Shown here: piece after piece, positions 8,639 through 18,128 of the stretch | How the letters are laid out: each line of letters opens with the position of its first letter | Numbering within the stretch: position 1 is the first letter of the stretch | Assembly: GCA_016927755.1 (NCBI GenBank) | Contig: JAFGLZ010000197.1 | Location: 1-64,000 of the forward strand | DNA length: 64,000 bases | Direction of reading: 5' to 3' | Source: Phycisphaerae bacterium | GTDB lineage: Bacteria; Planctomycetota; Phycisphaerae; UBA1845; JAFGLZ01 | Position numbers and translations under genes: made by a program | The notes under the pieces: model-generated | Databases searched by the model: none | What the model was told of the DNA's origin: nothing | Seen by the model: the letters and a program-made list of their open reading frames with translations, nothing else

Positions 8639-9547
8639 TCACGGTAGCCATCGCATCCTTCGCGACCTCGGCGGTGGAACCAGGAAGATTCCGCGACGAG
8701 GCATCACGGAGAAGCGGGCCGGCAGTGTGCCGGCTGGATCTCCGTCGATTTCCATCGCCAACTCATGCTCCGACTCGATCTCAATTCGCGTGCATTGCCG
8801 GTAGATCACCGAATCCCGATCGACGTGCTTCTGAAGCGTCGCCCACGCCGCGTGGTTCAGCAAACTGCCTTGCCAGCGACATCGAAGGATGCACAAATCG
8901 AGCTTCCCGTCGTCGCAGACCGCGTCGCGGAGAATCTTGAGGCCGATCGCGTAGCGTCGGATGTTGCCCACGAAGACCAGCCCTCGCCCATCGAAGATCT
9001 CCTCGCCGTCCGCCCTGACCCGCATGGGCGGAAACCGGTACTGCCAGAAGGTTCGCCACAGCGGCCAGAAGTAGCTGAGGTAGGTGATGTGCCCCTTGCG
9101 CTCGCTCACGAGGCGGCGAACGACGTCGGCATCGAACCCGATCCCCGCGACGATGAGGAAGTGCCGCCCGTTCATCACGCCGACGTCGATCCACTGACGG
9201 CAGTTCGCGTTGATCGTCTCGTAAAGCTGCTTGGCGCTGGCCCGGATCCGAAACTCCTGACTGAGGATGTTCTCCGTCCCGGTGGGGACGACCACGATCG
9301 GGATCGGATGCTCGATCAGCCCGTGAACGACTTCACTGACGGTCCCGTCGCCGCCGACGGCAACGACGATGTCGACATCGGGCGACATCCTCTCGGCATA
9401 GAGCCGCGCGTCACCGGCGAACTGCGTCTTGTAGATCGCCACCGAGTCACCGTCTTCACGAAGTCTCAGCGCCAGCGAGCGGACGAGGTCGGCGTTCCGT
9501 CGACTGCCCGAGACCGGGTTGATGATGAACTGGACGCGTCGCCTCAC
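8639..9547 (-). CDS. Diacylglycerol kinase-family lipid kinase (YegS/DagK-like)
   Basis: A 302-residue protein with the DAGK catalytic domain: INPVSGSRRNADL at the N-terminus, the nucleotide-binding VAVGGDGTVSEVV near residue 65, VVPTGTENILSQEF near 95 and GIGFDADVV near 130. The C-terminal half is a beta-sandwich typical of YegS and DgkB. The enzyme would phosphorylate diacylglycerol or a related lipid using ATP, recycling lipid for phospholipid synthesis. GTG start with GAGGG upstream. First gene of a two-gene operon with kdsA, suggesting a joint role in envelope lipid and LPS metabolism. Confidence 0.9.
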   Translation of the reverse strand: MRRRVQFIINPVSGSRRNADLVRSLALRLREDGDSVAIYKTQFAGDARLYAERMSPDVDIVVAVGGDGTVSEVVHGLIEHPIPIVVVPTGTENILSQEFRIRASAKQLYETINANCRQWIDVGVMNGRHFLIVAGIGFDADVVRRLVSERKGHITYLSYFWPLWRTFWQYRFPPMRVRADGEEIFDGRGLVFVGNIRRYAIGLKILRDAVCDDGKLDLCILRCRWQGSLLNHAAWATLQKHVDRDSVIYRQCTRIEIESEHELAMEIDGDPAGTLPARFSVMPRRGIFLVPPPRSRRMRWLP

Positions 9548-9604
9548 AGAAGATCCCTCGGCATAAGAAGTTAGCCGAACGTGCCGTTCACGGGCCGATG
9601 GGTG

Positions 9605-9632
9605 ATTATAGGTCGGCCGCCGATGTCGTCAA
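9605..9632 (-). promoter_or_regulatory. Sigma-70 promoter of the lipid kinase-kdsA operon
   Basis: On the minus strand, TTGACG (9632-9627) is followed after 16 bases by a perfect TATAAT (9610-9605), about 57 bases upstream of the GTG at 9547. Confidence 0.7.
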
Positions 9633-9696
9633 CGACCGGACCCTCCCCCGCGACAATCTAAGTACGTTTTGCCGAAGGGATTGGTTCACATGCCGC

Positions 9697-10710
9697 TCAG
9701 CCGCCCGCCGCCACGCCGATCCGAGCCACCGGCACCGTGACGCGCACTTTTCGCACGTACTGACGCCCGTCCTTCGTCTCCACCGTCGCCTGGACCTCGT
9801 ACGTGCCGGGCTGGCTGTAGATGTGCTCGGGGTCCGGGTCCCTCGATATTGCCTCATCACCGAACTGCCAGAAGTACGCGCGGGCCGGCGGTGACGAGCG
9901 GACGCGGAACCTGATGGCCATGAGCTCATCGGCCCGGCTGGCGCTGGCTGTTACGACGATCCATGGGTACTCCCGAACGCAGCGCTGGAAGAAACTGTAG
10001 GCCACCTCGGGAAGCAGGCGGTGCGTCCCGCTGAGCTCCTGTGGGATGGCGTAGGCCATGCGCTGCTTCCGAAGCCATGCCAGGGAGTTCTCGGCGTTCT
10101 CCTTGAGCAGGTCGGTGATGCCCCAGGAGATTTGCACCGGCTGGTAAGGATCCAGGCGGGGCCTAGCCGATTCGACGAACCGCTCGTCGAAGTTGCCCTG
10201 GTGCACGGCCAGGGCCCGAAACACCTCCGGGTGGCGAAGCCCCGTGTACAATACGGCATATCCCCCGCCGGACCAGCCCGTTAGAAAGACCCGCGAAGGG
10301 TCGATGTTGTATCCGGGCTTGATGCGATCAACCACCGCCAGGATCACGCGCTCGTCCCGCTCTTGGTTTGCGATTTGGCGGTCGACGGAAGGAAACAACT
10401 GGTCGCTGGCCGTGCCCTTGAGAACCGGCGCAACCACGACGACCTTCTTCTCGGAGGCGATGGTCCCCCACCGTCCGATCTGCTGGATGGCCGTATCCCA
10501 AGGCGGGGTCCCGTGACAGGTCACGATCAGCGACCACCGCTTGGTGCTGGTGTGTTCAGTGGGAATCGCCAGGTAGTAGGTTGCCCCCGTCTCCGGCTCG
10601 ACCTCCTTGAGAAAACGAACCCCCGCTTCATCCTTGGGCAGGTTGGTGCACCCAACCGCGGTCGCAAGCAGTAGACAACCTGAGCATCCCAGTCCTACCG
10701 ATCTCAGCAT
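9697..10710 (-). CDS. Lipoprotein alpha/beta hydrolase with C-terminal PKD-like domain
   Basis: A 337-residue protein. The N-terminus is a lipoprotein signal (basic start, hydrophobic core, lipobox ATAVGC). Residues ~40-240 form an alpha/beta hydrolase related to polyhydroxybutyrate depolymerase/esterase-like proteins: IVTCHGTPPWD near the oxyanion region, the nucleophile elbow GWSGGG near 150 and a late SGTHRL His candidate. The last ~85 residues (ADELMAIRFRV to VRKVRVTVP) form a PKD-type Ig fold with WQFGDE and YSQPGTYEV. It probably hydrolyses an ester in the periplasm or at the outer membrane. ATG 10710 follows GAGG at the right spacing; an in-frame GTG at 10722 is the alternative. Confidence 0.8.
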   Translation of the reverse strand: MLRSVGLGCSGCLLLATAVGCTNLPKDEAGVRFLKEVEPETGATYYLAIPTEHTSTKRWSLIVTCHGTPPWDTAIQQIGRWGTIASEKKVVVVAPVLKGTASDQLFPSVDRQIANQERDERVILAVVDRIKPGYNIDPSRVFLTGWSGGGYAVLYTGLRHPEVFRALAVHQGNFDERFVESARPRLDPYQPVQISWGITDLLKENAENSLAWLRKQRMAYAIPQELSGTHRLLPEVAYSFFQRCVREYPWIVVTASASRADELMAIRFRVRSSPPARAYFWQFGDEAISRDPDPEHIYSQPGTYEVQATVETKDGRQYVRKVRVTVPVARIGVAAGG

Positions 10711-10957
10711 CGAACACCTCACGTCGTCTCAGTCGCGAGACTTATCCGCCATGCCGGACGGGGAAGAAACGTTGCATCAAGTATCCTGAGCTTGCCGCAC
10801 TCGAGGACCAAGTCTTCATCTTACACGAAGACGTCCGCCCGTTCACTCGGCCGACGGATTCGCGACCCGCCGCCGGAGGCAGGCTGTCCCGATCTCAAGC
10901 GCATGCCTATTCCCGCGCGCATCGCGCACGGATCAGGCTACCATTGCCCGGCGCGTG

Positions 10958-10986
10958 TTGACATCACGCCCCCATTCCCGTTTCAT
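10958..10986 (+). promoter_or_regulatory. Putative promoter of tRNA-Val
   Basis: A consensus TTGACA (10958-10963) is followed after 17 bases by TTTCAT (10981-10986), 12 bases before the first base of the tRNA. Confidence 0.55.
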
Positions 10987-10998
10987 GCATGGATAGTC

Positions 10999-11072
10999 GG
11001 GCGGTTAGCTCAGTTGGCTAGAGCGCCTGCCTTACAAGCAGGAGGTCACTGGTTCAAGTCCAGTACCGCCCA
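10999..11072 (+). tRNA. tRNA-Val (anticodon UAC)
   Basis: A complete cloverleaf of 74 bases. Acceptor GGGCGGT pairs with ACCGCCC (11065-11071), discriminator A at 11072. The anticodon stem CCTGC/GCAGG encloses loop CTTACAA with anticodon TAC at 11033-11035. The T arm is ACTGG/CCAGT around TTCAAGT. The 3' CCA is not encoded. Confidence 0.97.
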
Positions 11073-11236
11073 GTCATGCCGACGTACGATCCGGATGCCG
11101 TTGCCTCATTGCGGATGGACTCGTGGAGGCATCCAGGCCCCTCGGGTGTCGCGGTCTGTGTGCTGCGACGAAGCACTACCCTCAGCCGTCTCGGCCGCGG
11201 GTTACCGCTTCCAGACTGTAGAGTGAGGAAGTACAA

Positions 11237-14200
11237 ATGATGAGAGTACTCCTGTCAACGCTTCTGGCGGTGTCATGCCTCCCGCGAATCGCCCCGTCGA
11301 TCGAGATCGCCGAATCCGCCCGGGAGATCCCCGTGGCCTACCAGGTGGACGTGGTCGTCGTGGGAGGGACGTCCGCCGGCGTGACCGCGGCCGTAGCGGC
11401 GGCCGAGAAGGGCGCCGATGTCTTTCTCGCCGCCCAACGCCCCTACCTGGGCGTGGACCTCTGCGGCACGTATCGTCTCTGGCTCCGGCCCGGCGAGAAG
11501 CCCGATGATCCCCTGGCCGCGGCCGCCTTTGCCGAGCCGCCTCTGTTGGTGGAGATCCGCCCGGGCTTGGCGTTCACCTATGAAACCGACGTCCCCTCCG
11601 CCAAGCGGCACAAGGACACGACTCCGCCCTCAAAGCTGAACGACGGCAAGTGGGGCAACGCCGTCAACCAGAGCGTCGAGTACCCCACTGACGTTACCGT
11701 CACGCTTGACCTGAAGAAGAATACCCCGATCCAGAGAGTCCTGGTGATGGCGTATCACCGCGCCGGCGACATCGAGCTGGAGTCCGTAGCAGTCTCCGTC
11801 AGCAATGACAATCAGAAGTGGACGCACGTTGCCGACGTCCCGAATACCTGCCGTTCCAACGGCGACCACATCGACTCGGCCTTCTGCCTGTCCGTGGCTG
11901 TCAAGGCCAGCACGCGGTACGTTCGAGTCCTGGCCAAGCGGGGTGCCGACGCCGAACGCATCCTACTGGCCGAGGTCATCGTCGAACCCAAGTCATCGGA
12001 CGAGAACGTCGCGCCGGCCGATGGCTCGCGCGTGCCCCCGATGCCCATGCAGGTCAAGCGCGTGTTCGATCAGGCCTTGCTCGATGCGGGCGTGACGTTT
12101 CTGTATGGCTGCTTCGTGACGGATGTCCTACGGGACGCCGACGGCAAGCTCGCCGGCGTCGTTATGGCCAATCGTGCGGGGCGCCAGGCCATCCGGGCCA
12201 AGGTCATCATTGATGCTACACCGCGAGCGATGGTCGCGCGGATGGCCGGCGCGTCCTTCGAGCCCTACCCCACCGGGCCGCGGACGTTCAAGCGAATCGT
12301 CGTGGGCGGCGAGATGCGCGAGGGTGAGAACCTCCAGGTGCGGAAGCTGCCGACGCCGGTTCAGATCCAACAACAGGGCCTCAAGGCGGCTGCCTGTCGA
12401 GACGCCTTCGAGTACACGCTCCAGATCCCCATGAAGGACGGCTCCTTCGCCTCGTTCGCCGACGCCGACCACGTTGCTCGCGACACGACCTGGCATCCGC
12501 AGCAGGTGGCAGCCTCGGAGGTCCTCTTCCAGATACCGCCGGATCCAATGCACGGCACCAAGCATTTGGACGGGGACTGGCCCGGTGCGCAGCGTGTCGA
12601 CCTGACAGCTTGTCGACCGAAGGGGCTCGAGCGTCTCTACGTTCTCGGCGGGTGTGCCGACGTGTCCCGCAAAGCGGCCGAGGCGCTGCTGCGCCCGCTC
12701 GAATACATGGCCCTTGGGCGGCGCATCGGCCAGGCCGCGGCTGCCGAGGCCGGCGCTAAGCCCAAGCCCACCGTCGTTTGCTTCGGCGACAGCATCACGG
12801 CCGGCGATTACCCCGCCAAGCTCGAGAAGGTGCTTGGGCCCTGCCGGGTTCTCAACGCGGGCGTGGGCGGAAACACGACGGGCCAGGGCCTGGCCCGGAT
12901 CGAGCAAGACGTCCTACGAAAGCGCCCGCAGGCCGTCGTCGTCCTGTTCGGTACCAACGACAGCATCCTCACTGCGCCTGGCAACTACAAGACGCCCCTG
13001 GAGCAATACGAGAAGAACCTTCGCGCGATCGTCCAACGATGCGATGACGCCGGCGCGAAAGTCGTCCTGATGACGCCTCCGCCAATCATCGAAGAGCCGT
13101 ACTTCACCAGGCACCCGAAGCCGTGCTACGAGGCGGAGGGTGGACTCGAGAAGATCCTCCAGAGATACCGCTCAGCCGTCGTCCGCGTCGGGAAGTCCAT
13201 GAACGTCCCCGTGATCCACCTTCACGAGAAGCTCCAGAAGGACTTCGCCACGCTGAAGTCCTGCGGCGTCCATCCGACCGGGCTTGGCGAGGCCCAGATG
13301 GCGGGCCTCGTCGCCGAGGCACTCCGGCCGATCCTCGCGATCCCGGAGCGGAAGGTGCCCTCGCTGGAGGGTATCTGCGTTGGCGGTTCGAAGGGACAAG
13401 CCGACGGCAAGGGAGACGTGAGGGAGTTCCTGACAGGCCCCCGTTCCACTCGATCCGACCTGCCGACCGTACGATCCGAAGCACGCTCGCTGCCGGTGCT
13501 CGGCAAGTACGATGTCGTCGTCGTGGGCGGCGGGACCGGCGGCGCGCCGGCGGGCATCGGCGCGGGCCGCCAGGGCGCCAAGACGCTCGTGCTCGAGTAC
13601 CTTCACGGGCTTGGCGGGGTCGGAACGCTCGGGCTGATCGGCAAGTACTACTACGGCTTCCGCAAGGGATTCACAGAGGAGATCGATCGCGGCGTCGGCG
13701 ACCTCGGCGGTCAGAAGCAGCCGGCTAATCCCGGATGGAACGTCGAATGGAAGATGGAGTGGTATCGCCGCGAGCTCCATAAGTCCGGCGCGGAGGTCTG
13801 GTACGGCGTGTTGGGTTGCGGCGCCGTCGTCGACGGCGACCGCGTGAGCGGCGTGGTGGTTGCGACGCCGGAGGGGCGCGGCGTGGTCCTGGCCGGGGTC
13901 GTGATTGACTCCACCGGCAACTCGGACATCGCCGCGGCGGCCGGCGCCGAGTGCGTCTTCACCGATGGCACAAACGTGGCCGTGCAGGGGACCGGACTGC
14001 CCCCGCGCAAACCCGGCGCCTCGTACACGAACACGGACTACACGCTCACCGTCGACAACGACATGCTCGACATGTGGCGAACGTTCGTCGTGGCAAAGGC
14101 GAAGTTCGACAAGGCGTACGACCTCGGACAGATCATCGACACGCGAGAGCGGCGCCGCATTGTCGGCGACTTCGTTATCTCGCCGCTCGACGTCTTCAAC

Positions 14201-15277
14201 GAAAGAACCTACCCGGACACGGTCGGCAAGTCACACAGCAACTTCGACACCCACGGGTACACGATCCACCCGTTCTTCTCGCTGGAACCCCCGAACAAGA
14301 AGGGCGTCGACGCCTATACCCCATATCGCGCACTGCTGCCCAAGGGACTCGAGGGTATTCTCGTCACGGGGCTCGGTATCAGCGCCCATCGCGACGCCAT
14401 GCCCATTCTGCGGATGCAGCCCGACATCCAGAACCAGGGCTATGCCGCCGGGGTGGCCGCCTCGATGGCGAGCCGATATGAGAAGACGCTTCGGCAGATC
14501 GACCTCAAGTCGCTGCAAGGGCATCTTGTGTCCATCGGCTGTTTGCCCGAGTCCGTTCTGACGGACAAGGACAGCTTCCCCCGCCCCGTCGAGGAGATCG
14601 CTCAGGCCGTCAAGGCGGTGACCACGGATCGCGCCGCCCTCGGCCTCATCCTGTCTCAGCCCCAGGACGCACTCCCGCTGCTGCGAAAGGCCTATGCGGT
14701 CGCCGAGAGCGACCAGGACAAGCTGGTCTATGCGAGCATCCTCGGCATGATGGGCGATCCTTCGGGCACCGAGACGTTGACTCGGAGCGTCGGTTCGGCC
14801 GAGTGGGACGAAGGGTGGAGCTTCAAGGGCATGGGGCAATTCGGCGGGAGCCTGAGCCCGTTGGACGGCCGCATCATCGCGCTGGGAAGCACCAAGGACA
14901 CGCGCGCCCTCCAGCCCATCCTGGCCAAGGTCGCTCAACTCGGGCCCGACAGCGCCTTCTCGCATCACCGCGCCGTGGCCGTGGCGCTCGAGACCCTTAG
15001 GGATCCTCGAGCCGCCAAGCCGCTGGCCGATTTGCTGAAGAAGCCCGCCATCATGGGCCATGCGGCCACGACCATCGCCGAGGCCAAGCGAGCGGCGGAG
15101 TACTCGGATCCCGACCTGTCCCGCAACCTTTCACTCCGCGAGCTCATCCTGGCTCGGGCACTCTATCGGTGTGGCGACTGCGAGGGTCTGGGCAAGCGGA
15201 TCCTCCAGACGTACGCGAAGGACCTGCGCGGGCACCACGCGCGACATGCCCAGGCCATCCTCAACGAGCCGAGATAG
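11237..15277 (+). CDS. Exported FAD oxidoreductase / SGNH hydrolase / FAD oxidoreductase fusion
   Basis: A 1346-residue multidomain protein with a signal peptide (about 1-22). Domain 1 (about 35-505) is an FAD_oxidored-type flavoprotein with VVVVGGTSAG at the dinucleotide fold, interrupted at ~132-255 by a discoidin-like beta-sandwich (KLNDGKWG to VRVLAKRG). Domain 2 (about 510-705) is an SGNH/GDSL hydrolase with FGDSITAG (Asp-Ser near 516), GVGGNTT and FGTND (near 572). Block V reads CGVHPTG, so the Asp of the usual DxxH is Cys (residue 676, His 679). Domain 3 (about 757-1110) is a second FAD oxidoreductase with VVVGGGTGG (near 764) and a HEAT-like C-terminus to 1346. An exported enzyme acting on an acylated or oxidised polysaccharide is a plausible inference; substrate unknown. 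It starts after a GAGGAAG ribosome site. Confidence 0.85.
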   Translation: MMRVLLSTLLAVSCLPRIAPSIEIAESAREIPVAYQVDVVVVGGTSAGVTAAVAAAEKGADVFLAAQRPYLGVDLCGTYRLWLRPGEKPDDPLAAAAFAEPPLLVEIRPGLAFTYETDVPSAKRHKDTTPPSKLNDGKWGNAVNQSVEYPTDVTVTLDLKKNTPIQRVLVMAYHRAGDIELESVAVSVSNDNQKWTHVADVPNTCRSNGDHIDSAFCLSVAVKASTRYVRVLAKRGADAERILLAEVIVEPKSSDENVAPADGSRVPPMPMQVKRVFDQALLDAGVTFLYGCFVTDVLRDADGKLAGVVMANRAGRQAIRAKVIIDATPRAMVARMAGASFEPYPTGPRTFKRIVVGGEMREGENLQVRKLPTPVQIQQQGLKAAACRDAFEYTLQIPMKDGSFASFADADHVARDTTWHPQQVAASEVLFQIPPDPMHGTKHLDGDWPGAQRVDLTACRPKGLERLYVLGGCADVSRKAAEALLRPLEYMALGRRIGQAAAAEAGAKPKPTVVCFGDSITAGDYPAKLEKVLGPCRVLNAGVGGNTTGQGLARIEQDVLRKRPQAVVVLFGTNDSILTAPGNYKTPLEQYEKNLRAIVQRCDDAGAKVVLMTPPPIIEEPYFTRHPKPCYEAEGGLEKILQRYRSAVVRVGKSMNVPVIHLHEKLQKDFATLKSCGVHPTGLGEAQMAGLVAEALRPILAIPERKVPSLEGICVGGSKGQADGKGDVREFLTGPRSTRSDLPTVRSEARSLPVLGKYDVVVVGGGTGGAPAGIGAGRQGAKTLVLEYLHGLGGVGTLGLIGKYYYGFRKGFTEEIDRGVGDLGGQKQPANPGWNVEWKMEWYRRELHKSGAEVWYGVLGCGAVVDGDRVSGVVVATPEGRGVVLAGVVIDSTGNSDIAAAAGAECVFTDGTNVAVQGTGLPPRKPGASYTNTDYTLTVDNDMLDMWRTFVVAKAKFDKAYDLGQIIDTRERRRIVGDFVISPLDVFNERTYPDTVGKSHSNFDTHGYTIHPFFSLEPPNKKGVDAYTPYRALLPKGLEGILVTGLGISAHRDAMPILRMQPDIQNQGYAAGVAASMASRYEKTLRQIDLKSLQGHLVSIGCLPESVLTDKDSFPRPVEEIAQAVKAVTTDRAALGLILSQPQDALPLLRKAYAVAESDQDKLVYASILGMMGDPSGTETLTRSVGSAEWDEGWSFKGMGQFGGSLSPLDGRIIALGSTKDTRALQPILAKVAQLGPDSAFSHHRAVAVALETLRDPRAAKPLADLLKKPAIMGHAATTIAEAKRAAEYSDPDLSRNLSLRELILARALYRCGDCEGLGKRILQTYAKDLRGHHARHAQAILNEPR

Positions 15278-15304
15278 GCGTACGCCGATGGCGGTACCCA
15301 CCTG

Positions 15305-17212
15305 TCAACCGGCCGGGCGAATTCTGACGGTGATCTTCCCCTTGGTGACCGGGTCGCTCAGATCCAGGCCGATTCTCGTGGGCAGTTGTCCTCCGGGCAG
15401 GTCCTCCTTGATCTGCTCCGGCCGAACCTGCAGCGTCGAGCCCTCGACGGTAACGTCGGCGCGGACCGTGACCCGCCCTTCTCCGATGAACAGCTCGTTT
15501 TCCGTCCTTGTTCGGTGTGGGTAGAAGGTGACGAGCGCCGTTCCGAACGACTGGGGCGTCTCGAACTCGACCTCGTCCACCACCGTCAAGCAGCCGGCGC
15601 CCTGGCGAGAGAACACGAACGTCCTGAGCAACTTCCGGAGCGGCTTGACGTCGTAGGCGGCGCGGATGTCCAGAACGAGCGTGTCTTCCTGATGGGTGAA
15701 CACCGTCCTGACGACCTTCGCCGCGAACTCCTTGCCGGGTTTCTGAAGCGTCCCCGCGACGCGCGGCACGCTGTGGCCGTACGAGTTGAGCACATTGCTC
15801 TCGTATCGGCGCGGGCCGAAAGTCCGCTCGTAATAATTCTCCGCGCCCGGATCGATCAACGGAACGCTCTTGCCCAGCGCGACGACGAAGGAACCGACGT
15901 CATTGTGATTGTGGTGCTCGGCGTTATGACCGCCCTTGAGGGCCGCGCCCAACGCGTGCTCTCGTCCGGAGGCCGGTCGACAGATGAGCAACCCCGCGAC
16001 AGGAAACCAGTCTCGTAGCGGCAAGCCTGCCCAAGAGGAATCCGAAGCCGGGCGGCGTGTCGCGGAGTTGGCAAGGCCGAATAGGCCCAGGTCCGGCAGG
16101 CTGAACGTGGGCCCGGCGGCCAGCAGGAGCCCCTCCGCCTCTACGTCTCTTAAGCCCATTCCGAAGCGACGACTCAAGAACGCCATCAGGCGGGCGTTCG
16201 GATGGACCGCCGGGTCGCAGTCGGCGAAAGCCGGGTAGACGCCGGGCAGGATCTCCATTCGCCGGGCGAACTGCGCGATCTGACCGACCTTTTCGCCGGA
16301 GAACATGTCCATCCGACCGTCGGTCGCCTGATAGACGGTCTCGGCGAGTTTGACGTAGTTGCCGAACCCGTAGCACCAGTATCCCACGCCCTCCGAGCAG
16401 AACCCCCGGTCGGTGAAGCCCGAAATGAAGTTGCGGATAGCCGTCTCCATCGCCGCCAGGAACCATGCGCGGCGACGTCGCTCCTCGATCGCCGCCAGCG
16501 CCGTGCCCGTCACGCCGGCTAAGCAGACGGCGTTCCAGTTGCTGGTGCCCTTGAGCCACCATGGGCGCGGCTTGCCCTCGGTCACCATGCCCGTGAACGG
16601 ACGGAAGATCCGACGCTCCAACTCGTCGCCAAGCAGCTTCCTTGTTTCAGGGCTAAGCTTGTCGCCAAGCCAATACGCGGCCGTGGCCAGGTTCCACGCC
16701 AGGGCCGAAGCGTTCAGGTCGATTTCGACCACCTTACGCTGGACGTTCAGCAGGTCGTGATCGTGGGCCGGGTGCATCCATGAGGTCTCGGAGCATGCCT
16801 CCTGGATCGCCGTCTCGATCGCTGGAAGGAACCGTCCTCGGTTCTCGATGCACTCGGCCAGCGTCAGCCGGGCGAATCTCGACCGCCGGTCGCCGAGGAT
16901 CGGACCGCATCGCTTTCGATCCCTCGCGGTGGCGCACTCCGAGAAGAAGGCGTCGCTCAACTCCGGGAAGGGTTTCCCGATGAGCGAAACGGCGTCGGTG
17001 ACGACCGTCTGGAATCTCGGGTCTCGCGCGACCGGCCCCCAGGCCTGCCTGTCTCCGATCGTTGGACCGACGCCGCGCGGCGATTCCGGCAGCATCTTCG
17101 CAAGGGCGTCGACCCTGGCCGGATTCGGCGACGTGACCTCCGCTCCTAGCGCGATAGCCGCCATCGCCGCCGCCCACGCAACCACGAGATGAATCACCAT
17201 GTGTTCCTGCAT
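15305..17212 (-). CDS. Heparinase II/III-family polysaccharide lyase-like protein
   Basis: A 635-residue exported protein with an N-terminal signal (to about residue 24), an alpha-helical toroid (~60-380, with TSNWNAVCLAGV and SEGVGYWCYGFGNY) and a C-terminal beta-sandwich starting near the conserved EHHNHNDVGSFVVAL. This is the layout of heparinase II/III and alginate or oligo-uronide lyases, which cleave uronic-acid-containing polysaccharides by beta-elimination. The His in NHND and the Tyr candidates are present. ATG 17212 was chosen because GGAGG sits 7 bases upstream; a TTG directly precedes it. Last gene of a minus-strand operon after a sugar ABC transporter, suggesting joint breakdown and uptake of a uronate-containing glycan. 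Confidence 0.88.
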   Translation of the reverse strand: MQEHMVIHLVVAWAAAMAAIALGAEVTSPNPARVDALAKMLPESPRGVGPTIGDRQAWGPVARDPRFQTVVTDAVSLIGKPFPELSDAFFSECATARDRKRCGPILGDRRSRFARLTLAECIENRGRFLPAIETAIQEACSETSWMHPAHDHDLLNVQRKVVEIDLNASALAWNLATAAYWLGDKLSPETRKLLGDELERRIFRPFTGMVTEGKPRPWWLKGTSNWNAVCLAGVTGTALAAIEERRRRAWFLAAMETAIRNFISGFTDRGFCSEGVGYWCYGFGNYVKLAETVYQATDGRMDMFSGEKVGQIAQFARRMEILPGVYPAFADCDPAVHPNARLMAFLSRRFGMGLRDVEAEGLLLAAGPTFSLPDLGLFGLANSATRRPASDSSWAGLPLRDWFPVAGLLICRPASGREHALGAALKGGHNAEHHNHNDVGSFVVALGKSVPLIDPGAENYYERTFGPRRYESNVLNSYGHSVPRVAGTLQKPGKEFAAKVVRTVFTHQEDTLVLDIRAAYDVKPLRKLLRTFVFSRQGAGCLTVVDEVEFETPQSFGTALVTFYPHRTRTENELFIGEGRVTVRADVTVEGSTLQVRPEQIKEDLPGGQLPTRIGLDLSDPVTKGKITVRIRPAG

Positions 17213-17273
17213 CAACCTTCCTCCAACGATCGCCTAAACGGATCTGCCATGCCGGATGACCCGGTCCCCCTTC

Positions 17274-18119
17274 TCACGCTTTGATCGCCCCGGACGTGAT
17301 GCCGGCGATGAATTGTCGCTGGAACAGGAGGAAGCCGATCACCAGGGGCAGCGTCGTCAGCAGCCCGCCGGCCATCAGCATGCCGAATGGCGTCCGCGTC
17401 TCGCCTTGCAGAAGATAGATTACCAGCGGCAGAGTCTGCATGTCCTCGGTCCGGAGAATAATGAACGCCCACATCAGATTGTTCCATGATCCGATGAGCA
17501 GCATGATGCCGAGGGCGGCCATCGCTGGTCTGGCGATCGGAACGACGATCCGCCAGTAGATGCCGAACTCGCTACAACCGTCGATCCGCGCGGCCGAGAG
17601 CAAATCGTCCGGCACGTGCGCGGCGATGTACTGCCGCATCCAGAAGATCCCGAACGCACTGGCCGCGCCTGGGATGATCATCGCCCAGTAGCTGTTGATC
17701 ATGTGCAGCTTCATCAGGATCACGAACGTAGGGATCAGCGTGACCGCCTGCGGGATCATCATCGTCCCCAACACGAACGCGAACAATCGCTTGTTGCCCG
17801 GCGCGCGGGGGTACTTGGCGAAGGCGTAACCGGCCAACGAGCAGAGAAACAGTGCCAGCGTCACGTGCCCCACCGCGATGACGACCGAGTTGAAGAACGC
17901 TCGGATCAGGTTGGTCTCGCGATAGATGTCGGCGAAGTTCCCCCACCGCCACGGATTGGGCAGCCACTGTGGCGGCGTTGAGAAAATCTGCCCCTGCGAC
18001 TTGAAGGCCGATATCACCAACCAGTAGAACGGCAGCAGAAACGCGAGCGACATGACGACAAGCAGCAGGTAGAGGCTCGACCGCCTGAGCGTCACGCCGA
18101 TCGAATGCGGGGTCCGCAT
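17274..18119 (-). CDS. Carbohydrate ABC transporter permease (MalG-like)
   Basis: A 281-residue inner-membrane permease with six predicted hydrophobic segments and the cytoplasmic EAA loop in the form DDLLSAARIDGCSEFGIYWRI near residue 190, which contacts the ATPase in this family. It forms the translocation pore together with the permease encoded just upstream (9 bases apart). The C-terminus ends with LFQRQFIAGITSGAIKA, typical of MalG-type subunits of CUT1 sugar transporters. No ATPase gene is linked; planctomycetes and other bacteria often use one shared MsmK-type ATPase for several such importers. Confidence 0.93.
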   Translation of the reverse strand: MRTPHSIGVTLRRSSLYLLLVVMSLAFLLPFYWLVISAFKSQGQIFSTPPQWLPNPWRWGNFADIYRETNLIRAFFNSVVIAVGHVTLALFLCSLAGYAFAKYPRAPGNKRLFAFVLGTMMIPQAVTLIPTFVILMKLHMINSYWAMIIPGAASAFGIFWMRQYIAAHVPDDLLSAARIDGCSEFGIYWRIVVPIARPAMAALGIMLLIGSWNNLMWAFIILRTEDMQTLPLVIYLLQGETRTPFGMLMAGGLLTTLPLVIGFLLFQRQFIAGITSGAIKA

Positions 18120-18128
18120 GGTATCCGA

